Assembly: GCA_946494635.1 (NCBI GenBank)
Contig: CAMMCS010000041.1
Coordinates: 1-12,471 of the forward strand
Direction: 5' to 3'
Length of the DNA: 12,471 nucleotides
From: an uncultured Oscillibacter sp.
GTDB lineage: Bacteria; Bacillota; Clostridia; Oscillospirales; Oscillospiraceae
The position numbers and the translations under genes were made by a program. Shown here piece after piece: positions 1-5,345 of this stretch. Under the pieces are notes generated by a model. That model made no database searches. It saw only the letters and a list, made by a program, of their open reading frames with translations, and was not told the origin of the DNA. Position 1 is the stretch's first letter; every line of letters begins with the position of its first letter.

Positions 1-16
1 CCGCGAAGCGGCGGCC

Positions 17-51
17 CCAAACCGAAGCCCAGTGAAGCGGGTTCGGTTTGG
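17..51. repeat. imperfect inverted repeat at window edge
   Basis: Two arms, 17-30 and 39-51, pair over ten contiguous bases plus three more across a one-base bulge, around a short loop. No T-tract follows on either strand. It may be the end of a structure belonging to a gene outside the window. Positions 1-96 show no convincing gene. Confidence 0.4.
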
Positions 52-96
52 AAGCGAGGAGCAGCAGAATGAGCGCGCGATGAGCTTTGTAATAAA

Positions 97-139
97 ATGA
101 AAAAGCTCGTCGCAAGCGATATGTCGCTTGCGACAAGCT
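97..139 (-). terminator. rho-independent terminator of the tRNA-Ser genes
   Basis: Arms 104-119 and 124-139 form a 16-bp stem with a single G-U pair and a four-base loop. On the minus strand it is followed by TTTTCATTTT. The stem begins with the last base of the encoded CCA of the tRNA-Ser(GCU) gene, so terminator and mature tRNA end share a base. It would end a transcript carrying both serine tRNAs. Confidence 0.85.
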
Positions 140-232
140 GGCGCAGAAGGAGGGATTTGAACCCTCGCGGCGTTTTTTAGACACCCTACTCCCTTAGCAG
201 GGGAGCCCCTTCGGCCTCTTGGGTACTTCTGC
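139..232 (-). tRNA. tRNA-Ser(GCU)
   Basis: Read on the minus strand, the acceptor arms GCAGAAG and CTTCTGC pair perfectly, with discriminator G and an encoded CCA at 139-141. The anticodon GCT lies at 196-198 inside a C-rich/G-rich stem. A long variable arm (class II tRNA) and a T-arm containing GGTTCAAATCC follow. The length of 94 nt including CCA fits a serine tRNA reading AGC and AGU. It lies 26 bp downstream of the tRNA-Ser(UGA) gene and probably shares its promoter. Confidence 0.95.
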
Positions 233-258
233 AGATATCCTATGAACTTGAAACGATG

Positions 259-346
259 TGGCGGAGAGAGTGGGATTCGAACCCACGGACGCTTGCGCGT
301 CGCCGGTTTTCAAGACCGGTTCCTTCAACCGCTCGGACATCTCTCC
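259..346 (-). tRNA. tRNA-Ser(UGA)
   Basis: On the minus strand the acceptor arms GGAGAGA and TCTCTCC pair perfectly, with discriminator G and an encoded CCA at 259-261. The anticodon TGA is at 310-312, in the loop CTTGAAA closed by an ACCGGT-type stem. There is a long variable arm, and the T-arm contains GGTTCGAATCC. Length is 88 nt including CCA. It reads UCA and related UCN serine codons and is first in a two-tRNA transcription unit. Confidence 0.95.
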
Positions 347-386
347 ACATGGGAAAAGATTTGCCCGACCGTCCGGGCACTTGAAG

Positions 387-416
387 ATTATACTATACCT
401 CTTTCCGGTTTGTCAA
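387..416 (-). promoter_or_regulatory. sigma-A-type promoter for the tRNA-Ser pair
   Basis: On the minus strand a perfect -35 box TTGACA (411-416) and a perfect -10 box TATAAT (387-392) are separated by 18 bp. Transcription would start near 380, about 35 bp before the tRNA-Ser(UGA) gene. The leader holds a small TGCCCG/CGGGCA hairpin (362-379). Confidence 0.85.
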
Positions 417-628
417 CCACCTTTGTTGTTTTTTCAGCCCCCAATTTCCTTCCGGCTTCTGGCGGTACGCTCCCGGCCGTTAGAACCCTGTTCCCAGAGG
501 GCTCCGCCGTGAGCTTTTATCTTCCGTGGGGTGCCCGGTTTCTCCCCTCGCGGGGAGATCTGGCAAAACTGCCAAAAGAAGCGAAAAAAGAAGGCCTGCA
601 TTTTCTTTTTGTTTTTTCATTTTAGGGG

Positions 629-657
629 TTGCATTTCCAGAAACAGTGTGCTATTAT
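629..657 (+). promoter_or_regulatory. promoter for tRNA-Pro
   Basis: TTGCAT (629-634) and TATTAT (652-657) are 17 bp apart; an overlapping TATAAT at 655-660 would give 20 bp. The start point would be near 664, about 22 bp before the tRNA. The stretch 421-628 between the two divergent tRNA promoters shows small hairpins but no gene. Confidence 0.65.
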
Positions 658-685
658 AATTGAGCTGACTTCGAGCAGCACATTT

Positions 686-761
686 CCGGGTGTGGCGCAG
701 TTGGTAGCGCGCTTGACTGGGGGTCAAGAGGCCGTGAGTTCAAGTCTCGCCACTCGGACCA
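686..761 (+). tRNA. tRNA-Pro(GGG)
   Basis: The acceptor arms CCGGGTG and CACTCGG pair with one G-U, followed by discriminator A and an encoded CCA at 759-761. The D-arm is GCGC-AGTTGGTA-GCGC. The anticodon stem is CTTGA/TCAAG with loop CTGGGGG, which puts the anticodon GGG at 719-721. The T-loop is TTCAAGT. Length is 76 nt with CCA. It reads CCC and CCU proline codons. Confidence 0.95.
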
Positions 762-800
762 CGTCGGAGCAAAGTTCGCTTTGCTCCGGCGTCTTTTTTT
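761..800 (+). terminator. terminator of tRNA-Pro
   Basis: A 14-bp stem with one mismatch or G-U (761-774 with 779-792), loop TTCG, then GTC and seven Ts at 794-800. As with the serine tRNAs, the stem starts at the final A of the CCA end. Between here and the next terminator (801-945) I see only GC-rich hairpin-forming DNA, for example 827-840 followed by TCTTTT, and no gene. Confidence 0.9.
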
Positions 801-945
801 GCGCAGGAAAAAAGGCGTCATCCGCCCGCCCCCTTGGGCGTCTTTTCCAGCTGCGGCCCGCTGCGCCGGGCCCGCAGTTGGTCGGTTGCCCGGCGGGCGG
901 CGTTTTTCTCCATCAAGAACTATCAAATTTTACCGTTTCCTCCAC

Positions 946-978
946 AAAAAGGACACGACTCACGTCGTGTCCTTTTTT
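946..978. terminator. bidirectional terminator
   Basis: A perfect 9-bp GC-containing stem (951-959 with 964-972) around loop TCAC is flanked by A5 on the left and T6 on the right. It therefore has a T-tract after the hairpin on either strand. It separates the plus-strand tRNA-Pro unit from the minus-strand genes ending at 1192. Confidence 0.8.
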
Positions 979-1026
979 GCGGTCTCCGTGGGCCTAATTC
1001 GGTATCGGCATGGCACCCCGCAGGCG

Positions 1027-1051
1027 GCGCTTTTCTCGATTAGAAAAGCGC
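1027..1051. repeat. 10-bp perfect inverted repeat downstream of the membrane-protein gene
   Basis: GCGCTTTTCT and its complement (1027-1036, 1042-1051) enclose the loop CGATT. It sits 140 bp past the stop codon of the minus-strand gene ending at 1192 and lacks a clear T-tract, so its role as terminator is unproven. I found no gene in 979-1191. Confidence 0.45.
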
Positions 1052-1191
1052 TGTCCTTTTGCGCGTCCCATACCCTTGCCAAGGCGGGAGCCGCAAAGGG
1101 TTGCGCGCAGGCACGCCAAGCGGAAGCAAGCGTCCACAGGGCACCGCTTTTGCTTATCCCATCGCCAATCCTGTCATGTCCGCCCCTGGCC

Positions 1192-1650
1192 CTATCCCCT
1201 GCTCCATTTTATGACACAGAGGGAGTCCGCAAGCAGAAAGACGGACCAGTGGACAACTGCCAGCAGCATGACGGCCTCAACCGCGTAGTTTGGATCGCTC
1301 AGTACCGTCAAAAGGGCCGCCGGAAACAGCAGCAGCAACACAAGGCCCGCCGCAGCAAAGCTTGCTGTCAGGATGCCGGCCTGATACTCGTCGTAGTTTC
1401 TCTTCCGGAGCACACATATCAGAAGGATGCAAACCGCCGCGGCAAGATAGACATAGCCGACGTATTTCAGATTTCCCTGGCGCAGAAAGGCGGACCACCC
1501 ATTCCAGAAGCCGCTCCGCAGGGTCTGGCCATGGCTGAGGAGCCTCAAAAACTCCATATGGCCGCTGGTCACAAGGAATATGGCCGCATATGCAAGGGAA
1601 ACCACGGAGGTCACGGCCCCATTGAAATATGGATTCCTCAGGATCCTCAT
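1192..1650 (-). CDS. four-helix membrane protein of unknown function, partner of an XRE regulator
   Basis: A 152-residue hydrophobic protein with four probable membrane segments at about residues 12-30, 62-81, 92-117 and 122-145. A short basic linker (LRKRN, about 81-85) follows segment two. I see no catalytic motif and no signal peptide beyond the first helix. The ATG overlaps the TGA of the upstream XRE gene by 4 bp (ATGA), so the two are translationally coupled. Small XRE regulators followed by a multi-helix membrane protein are a common pair in Firmicutes, where the membrane protein may act as a sensor or transporter. That is a family-level inference, and I do not recognise a named family here. 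The TAG stop is at 1192-1194. Confidence 0.8.
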   Translation of the reverse strand: MRILRNPYFNGAVTSVVSLAYAAIFLVTSGHMEFLRLLSHGQTLRSGFWNGWSAFLRQGNLKYVGYVYLAAAVCILLICVLRKRNYDEYQAGILTASFAAAGLVLLLLFPAALLTVLSDPNYAVEAVMLLAVVHWSVFLLADSLCVIKWSRG

Positions 1651-1853
1651 TTTCTCTCGCTCCCCTCAAAATCAAACAGCTCCTCAATGGTCATGCGGAA
1701 AAATTGCGCAAGATCGTGGGCCAGCCATATGGATGGATCAAATTTCCCGGTCTCAATGGCGTTGATGGCCTGCCGGGACACATGCACCCGTTCCCCCAGC
1801 TCCTTTTGGGTCAGCCCCTGTTCCTCCCGCAGGGCTCTCAGCCGGTTTTTCAA
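1647..1853 (-). CDS. small XRE-family (Cro/CI-like) transcriptional regulator
   Basis: A 68-residue single-domain DNA-binding protein. Residues 3-60 form the XRE helix-turn-helix fold, with the signature QGLTQKELGERVHVSRQAI at about 12-30 and the trailing IEELFDFE typical of this short subfamily. The start is TTG at 1851-1853. It is chosen because GGAGG (1861-1865) lies 7 bp upstream and the conserved N-terminus (MKNRLRALRE) begins there. The gene has its own consensus promoter and a dyad overlapping the transcription start, which fits autorepression. It is coupled to the membrane protein downstream. It could be mistaken for the controller protein of the adjacent restriction system, but its coupling and separate promoter argue against that. 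Confidence 0.9.
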   Translation of the reverse strand: MKNRLRALREEQGLTQKELGERVHVSRQAINAIETGKFDPSIWLAHDLAQFFRMTIEELFDFEGSERK

Positions 1854-1866
1854 AGCCGCACCTCCA

Positions 1867-1884
1867 TGTCATGTTAACCTGACA
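1867..1884. promoter_or_regulatory. candidate operator for the XRE regulator
   Basis: An 18-bp dyad, TGTCATGTTAACCTGACA, matches its own complement at eight of nine positions and is centred on GTTAAC. It lies between the -10 box and the ribosome binding site (1861-1865) of the XRE gene, covering the likely transcription start. A bound dimer would block both polymerase and leader. Confidence 0.65.
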
Positions 1885-1889
1885 CTTTC

Positions 1890-1918
1890 ATCATACCATC
1901 CCGCCGCCGGGATGTCAA
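1890..1918 (-). promoter_or_regulatory. consensus promoter of the XRE/membrane-protein operon
   Basis: On the minus strand TTGACA (1913-1918) and TATGAT (1890-1895) are exactly 17 bp apart. The start site would be near 1883, inside the dyad operator, leaving a leader of about 30 nt before the TTG codon. Confidence 0.8.
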
Positions 1919-1951
1919 GCAAGCCTTACACCTTCGCCTGAAGAACGGACA

Positions 1952-1983
1952 ACGGCGGGGCATCGAATGGATGCCTCCGCCGT
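1952..1983 (-). terminator. probable terminator of the restriction-modification operon
   Basis: A 13-bp stem with one bulged base (1952-1964 with 1970-1983) lies 25 bp past the HNH gene's stop. On the minus strand a broken T-rich stretch (TTGTCCGTTCTTC) follows. On the plus strand TTTCTTCT follows. The weak T-tract keeps confidence moderate. Confidence 0.5.
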
Positions 1984-2007
1984 TTCTTCTCGCTGTGCTC
2001 CGCTGCC

Positions 2008-3207
2008 TCAGACTGTGCCGTTCCGCTGCCGGAGATACCACAGGAACCGTCCCGTCAGCCATTTTGACGGCAGGGCCCAGCAGGTGGTGATTTCCTGAAT
2101 ATAGGCCTGGCTGGACGGGTCCAGGTCCGGCCGGATCTGAACCTGGCCGCTGTCGTCAATGCCGATCAGCTTCATGTCGAACAGGGTGTGATGGTTCTGA
2201 CACAGCCACAGCCCGTTCTCACCGTCCAGCGCATACGCCAGCCGCTTCTCCTGGGTAAGGGCCGGCTCCTTTTTGATGGCGGATACCGGCCAGACATGGG
2301 CGCCCTGGATCAGTTCCGGCACCTGGCAGCCGCAGAGGGCGCACCGCTTGTCGCCGAACTTGCTGAACAGGTTCAGCATATAGCGGGGAGAGCGGAGGCT
2401 GCCGCCCTTTTCAAACTGGGCCCGCTCCAGTTTCATATCCGTCCGGATGAGCTGGACCCGTCCCATCCGGCGGATGACCTCCTGGCTGGCGGCGGGCAGG
2501 ACTGCCAGATCTCCCTCCGCCACCTGATAGAGCCTGGCCTCCGTTCCACTGGCCCGGCACAGGACTGACAGGGCGCAGCACAGCAGGCTAGTCTCGTACT
2601 TGTTGGCGCCGAAGGTCTTGCCGTAGACCTCCACGGCGCCATCCGACCCCTTCGTAAGATAGGTGGGGTTGTTGCTCTGGTTTTTTCCGGTGTTGAGCTT
2701 GCGGCCTGACATCAGGTCCTCGGCAGAGATGAAGGGCTGGATTGTGGTGCCGATGGTCTCCTGATCATTCAGGAAGGCAAAGCCCACTGTCCGCATCAGC
2801 CGGTAGATGAACATTTGATAGGCCGTAGCCGCCCCGGCAGCGCTGAGGAAGTAGTAATAGAGCCGCTTTTGGGGATAGGGATTCATCTGGAAGCGGTTGA
2901 AGGCGGTGGGCACGCTCTGGACGCTGGAGTTCCGGCCGCCGATCTGCCTCTCGGAAAAGCTGACGTACGCCGCAGTGCCCTGATACAGCATCACCGCTGT
3001 CCGTCCGCGGTTGTAGGATTTGGGGACAAATTCGTCCTCGTAGTCATTTCCGACGTATTCATAGGTAAAGTCCGTCTGCCCGGTGATCCGGAGGCACACG
3101 TCCGCCAGAACCTCCGGCGTCACCTCGTCGGCGAACACCTTTCCCGTGGCGCGGGTCTTATTCATCGGGTTCTTGATCACAAAGTGCGGTATCATTGGGC
3201 CTTCCAT
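2008..3207 (-). CDS. HNH restriction endonuclease of a Type II system
   Basis: A 399-residue protein likely to cut DNA at the site protected by the upstream methyltransferase. The C-terminal third is an HNH (beta-beta-alpha-metal) nuclease. Zinc-type pairs CALC (C289, C292) and C336/H339 frame the catalytic candidates H304 (GAHVWP), N331 (ENGLWL) and H340 (NHHTLFD). Residues 1-280, presumably target recognition, match no family I can name. The start is taken as ATG 3205-3207, the first in-frame ATG, with a perfect AAGGAGGT (3222-3229) 14 bp upstream. ATG 3193-3195 and ATG 3163-3165 are alternatives. The reading frame begins 50 bp inside the methylase gene, so translation is probably coupled. 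The gene looks intact. Calling it the cognate nuclease rests on position and domain, not on a known site. Confidence 0.85.
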   Translation of the reverse strand: MEGPMIPHFVIKNPMNKTRATGKVFADEVTPEVLADVCLRITGQTDFTYEYVGNDYEDEFVPKSYNRGRTAVMLYQGTAAYVSFSERQIGGRNSSVQSVPTAFNRFQMNPYPQKRLYYYFLSAAGAATAYQMFIYRLMRTVGFAFLNDQETIGTTIQPFISAEDLMSGRKLNTGKNQSNNPTYLTKGSDGAVEVYGKTFGANKYETSLLCCALSVLCRASGTEARLYQVAEGDLAVLPAASQEVIRRMGRVQLIRTDMKLERAQFEKGGSLRSPRYMLNLFSKFGDKRCALCGCQVPELIQGAHVWPVSAIKKEPALTQEKRLAYALDGENGLWLCQNHHTLFDMKLIGIDDSGQVQIRPDLDPSSQAYIQEITTCWALPSKWLTGRFLWYLRQRNGTV

Positions 3208-5071
3208 AGTTGAGAATCAGGACCTCCTTCCTGCGGCTGCCGGAGATGCCGATGATATCCCCCAGCCGGATCACCCGATAATTCTTCCGCTCCACCCACG
3301 CCAGCAGCTCCCGGTTGACGGCGCCCTTGTGCTCGATGACATAGGACAGCATGAAGGGGATGCCCGCTTTGTCCAGCCGGTCGGCGAAGGCGAACAGCTC
3401 CGCCTCCAGCTTCTTGTTCCAGCCGTCAAAGCCCCGCTTTCCGTCATTGTACGCGCCGGTGGTCAGGTCATAGGGCGGATCGAAGTACACAAAGGAGGCC
3501 GGCGTCATCCGCCGCCGCAGCTCTTTGTAGCTCCGGCTGAGGAACACCACATTTTCCTCCTTGATCTGCCGGGAGAAGCTGATCATCTTCTCCAGGATCT
3601 TGTCGTTGAACCAGCGCATTCCCACGGGGTTGTTGAAATCGTGCTGCCCGTTGAAGCGGATCTGCTGCTGAAAGCCGTACAGGATGATGGTAAACAGCAG
3701 GCGGGGGTCCCGCTTTTTCGCAGGAAGGGAATTGTAGTAGTCCCGGGCTTTCAGGTATGCCTGGGCGTTGGCCCTTTCCAGGCCGAACTTTTTGATGATC
3801 CGCCGGATGTACAGCAGGTAACTGTAGGTGTCGTACTCCCGAAAGGAGCGGATCAGCTCCGTGACCCGGTAGTTCAGATCATTGTAAATGATCCGCCGGG
3901 CTGGAAGATTGATCCCCACGTTGAACCCGCCGCCGAAGGCGTCGATCACGGTGCTGTACTGCTCCGGCTGGTACTTCCGGATCTCCGGCACGACCTTCGC
4001 CTTGCTGCCGATGTAGTTGAGGGGCGACTCGTAGACCACGTCCCCGGCGTCCTTTTTCTCCACGAAAAACAGATACTCAAAGTGCTGCTTCTCGTTCTGA
4101 GACTTCCAGTTCTGATACTTTTTGTACGCAATTTTTTTGCAGGTATAGGTATCCGGCTTGCCGTACCGCTTCATGGCCGCCTCGATGTAGTCCTTGGACA
4201 TGAAGCCGTCGTTGTTGTAGCTGAGGATGATGTACCTTGCCTTCGTTTTCGCCAGTACCCGGTCCAGCAGGATGTGGGCCTTGTACGCCTTGGACCAGTC
4301 CGAGCGCAGGGGCGCCGTGCTTCTGGAGCCGGTCACCTGGCTGATCTTCGGATTGTCGTCAAGGACCAGCGTCTCCAGCAGGTGGTACTGGGTGCCGTAC
4401 TGGTTCTGGGTGTACGGCGGGTCCAGATAGAGGATGTCGCAGTCCACATCCGCGATGATATCCTCAATTTTTGCACAGTGGGTCTCCACGCCGCCGCAGG
4501 GGGCCGGGTTGAAGTCCACCCTGCTGAAGGTGATGGGCTTAACGGCCCGGGGATCCCAGGTTTTCAGATACGCGCCGTACACCCCCGCGGTGTTGGAGAC
4601 GTCAGAGACCGACTCAATCAGGCATGCCAGCAGGTAGCAGTACTCCTCTTCCGACAGCAGGCCCTCCCCCTTCCAGTCCTCGATCTGCTTGCGGAAGTAG
4701 TCGATCCTGCCGGCATTCTCGGGGGTGAAATACATGCGGCTGCCGCCGTTGGTGGGGGCGTAGTTTTTGTACATGAAGCCCTGCACAGACGTGCTGTTCC
4801 CGTTCAGATAGGCGAAGGGATCAAAGCCCAGGCGGTCAAATGTGCAGCCCGGCGCGCAGATCCGCCCCTTGGCATAGAGCACAGACCATCGCATGTTGTC
4901 GTTCACGATCACATCATAGTGGGATTTCACATAGTCCGCCACAGAGCCGGAGCCGCAGAAGGCATCAAAAAACCGATAGTTCCTCTGAAGCAGCCTCTTG
5001 CTTTTCAGCAGCCTGCCGATCTGCGGCAGCATCGAGTCCTTATTTCCCAAATATCGCATCGGTGGTTTCAA
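3158..5071 (-). CDS. bipartite DNA N6-adenine methyltransferase, two fused D12-class domains
   Basis: A 637-residue protein made of two complete D12-class (MethyltransfD12) adenine methylases in tandem. Domain one has the N-terminal MRYLGNK motif (residues 5-11), the AdoMet-binding FDAFCGSGS (35-43) and catalytic DPPY at 217-220. Domain two repeats this order: LNYIGSK (351-357), IDAFGGG (376-382) and DPPY at 531-534. Length and spacing match M.FokI and M.StsI (roughly 650 residues), where each half methylates one strand of an asymmetric target. By analogy this enzyme likely protects an asymmetric, Type IIS-like site; this is inference. The start given is TTG 5069-5071, with AAGG about 8 bp upstream. 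ATG 5057-5059 (MRYLGNK) is a good alternative. It is first in a two-gene operon with the HNH nuclease. Confidence 0.92.
   Translation of the reverse strand: MKPPMRYLGNKDSMLPQIGRLLKSKRLLQRNYRFFDAFCGSGSVADYVKSHYDVIVNDNMRWSVLYAKGRICAPGCTFDRLGFDPFAYLNGNSTSVQGFMYKNYAPTNGGSRMYFTPENAGRIDYFRKQIEDWKGEGLLSEEEYCYLLACLIESVSDVSNTAGVYGAYLKTWDPRAVKPITFSRVDFNPAPCGGVETHCAKIEDIIADVDCDILYLDPPYTQNQYGTQYHLLETLVLDDNPKISQVTGSRSTAPLRSDWSKAYKAHILLDRVLAKTKARYIILSYNNDGFMSKDYIEAAMKRYGKPDTYTCKKIAYKKYQNWKSQNEKQHFEYLFFVEKKDAGDVVYESPLNYIGSKAKVVPEIRKYQPEQYSTVIDAFGGGFNVGINLPARRIIYNDLNYRVTELIRSFREYDTYSYLLYIRRIIKKFGLERANAQAYLKARDYYNSLPAKKRDPRLLFTIILYGFQQQIRFNGQHDFNNPVGMRWFNDKILEKMISFSRQIKEENVVFLSRSYKELRRRMTPASFVYFDPPYDLTTGAYNDGKRGFDGWNKKLEAELFAFADRLDKAGIPFMLSYVIEHKGAVNRELLAWVERKNYRVIRLGDIIGISGSRRKEVLILNYGRPNDTALCDQEPDE
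3222..3229 (-). promoter_or_regulatory. ribosome binding site for the HNH nuclease inside the methylase gene
   Basis: A perfect eight-base AAGGAGGT lies within the last methylase codons (the KEVL of RRKEVLIL). It is 14 bp from the first in-frame ATG of the nuclease, longer than usual spacing. This could reduce or delay nuclease translation relative to the methylase. Confidence 0.55.
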
Positions 5072-5202
5072 CCCTCATCCCTTGCCGAAATCATATCCGC
5101 TTTCCGCGCCCGCCTCACCGCTCCGCGGCCCTGTAACCGCCGGGAGCGCCATCCCGGTCCGCCTGACGCGGCGCCCGGCCCGGAACTTGCAGATTCCCGT
5201 CT

Positions 5203-5231
5203 ATTATACCCGAAAAGGCGGTTAGACGCAA
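5203..5231 (-). promoter_or_regulatory. promoter of the methylase-nuclease operon
   Basis: On the minus strand TTGCGT (5226-5231) and a perfect TATAAT (5203-5208) are 17 bp apart. The predicted start is near 5196, giving an unusually long GC-rich leader of about 125 nt with a CCGGGA/TCCCGG hairpin before the start codon. A six-base dyad brackets the promoter (CGTCTA at 5198-5203 and TAGACG at 5223-5228). Confidence 0.75.
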
Positions 5232-5286
5232 GCTCTCCACAGAATTGGAAAGAGGCGCACGCCGGCCGCCGCTGGCCTTTTCCCGC

Positions 5287-5338
5287 GGCGGACACAGGCT
5301 CCCCCCGCGCCGCAGGCCTCCGCCTGCCGATGTCCGCC
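5287..5338 (-). terminator. nested hairpin after the helicase gene, possible terminator
   Basis: The outer arms GGCGGACA/TGTCCGCC (5287-5294, 5331-5338) enclose an inner perfect 6-bp hairpin (5312-5317, 5322-5327). It begins eight bases past the helicase stop codon. No T-tract follows on the minus strand, only GGGAAAAGG, so it may act as a stabilising 3' structure or a weak terminator. Confidence 0.4.
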
Positions 5339-5345
5339 GGGTGGC

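Noticed and set aside
1..980. A phage or island attachment site at the tRNA genes
   Set aside because: tRNA genes are common integration sites, but I found no second copy of a tRNA 3' end in the window and no integrase gene.
1647..1853. The XRE gene as the controller (C) protein of the restriction system
   Set aside because: It is coupled to a membrane protein and has its own promoter. Its dyad (TGTCA-N8-TGACA) is not found at the methylase promoter, which carries a different repeat.
781..1941. A plus-strand open frame of 386 codons
   Set aside because: It crosses two terminators and lies opposite the XRE and membrane-protein genes. It has no ribosome binding site and low-complexity translation.
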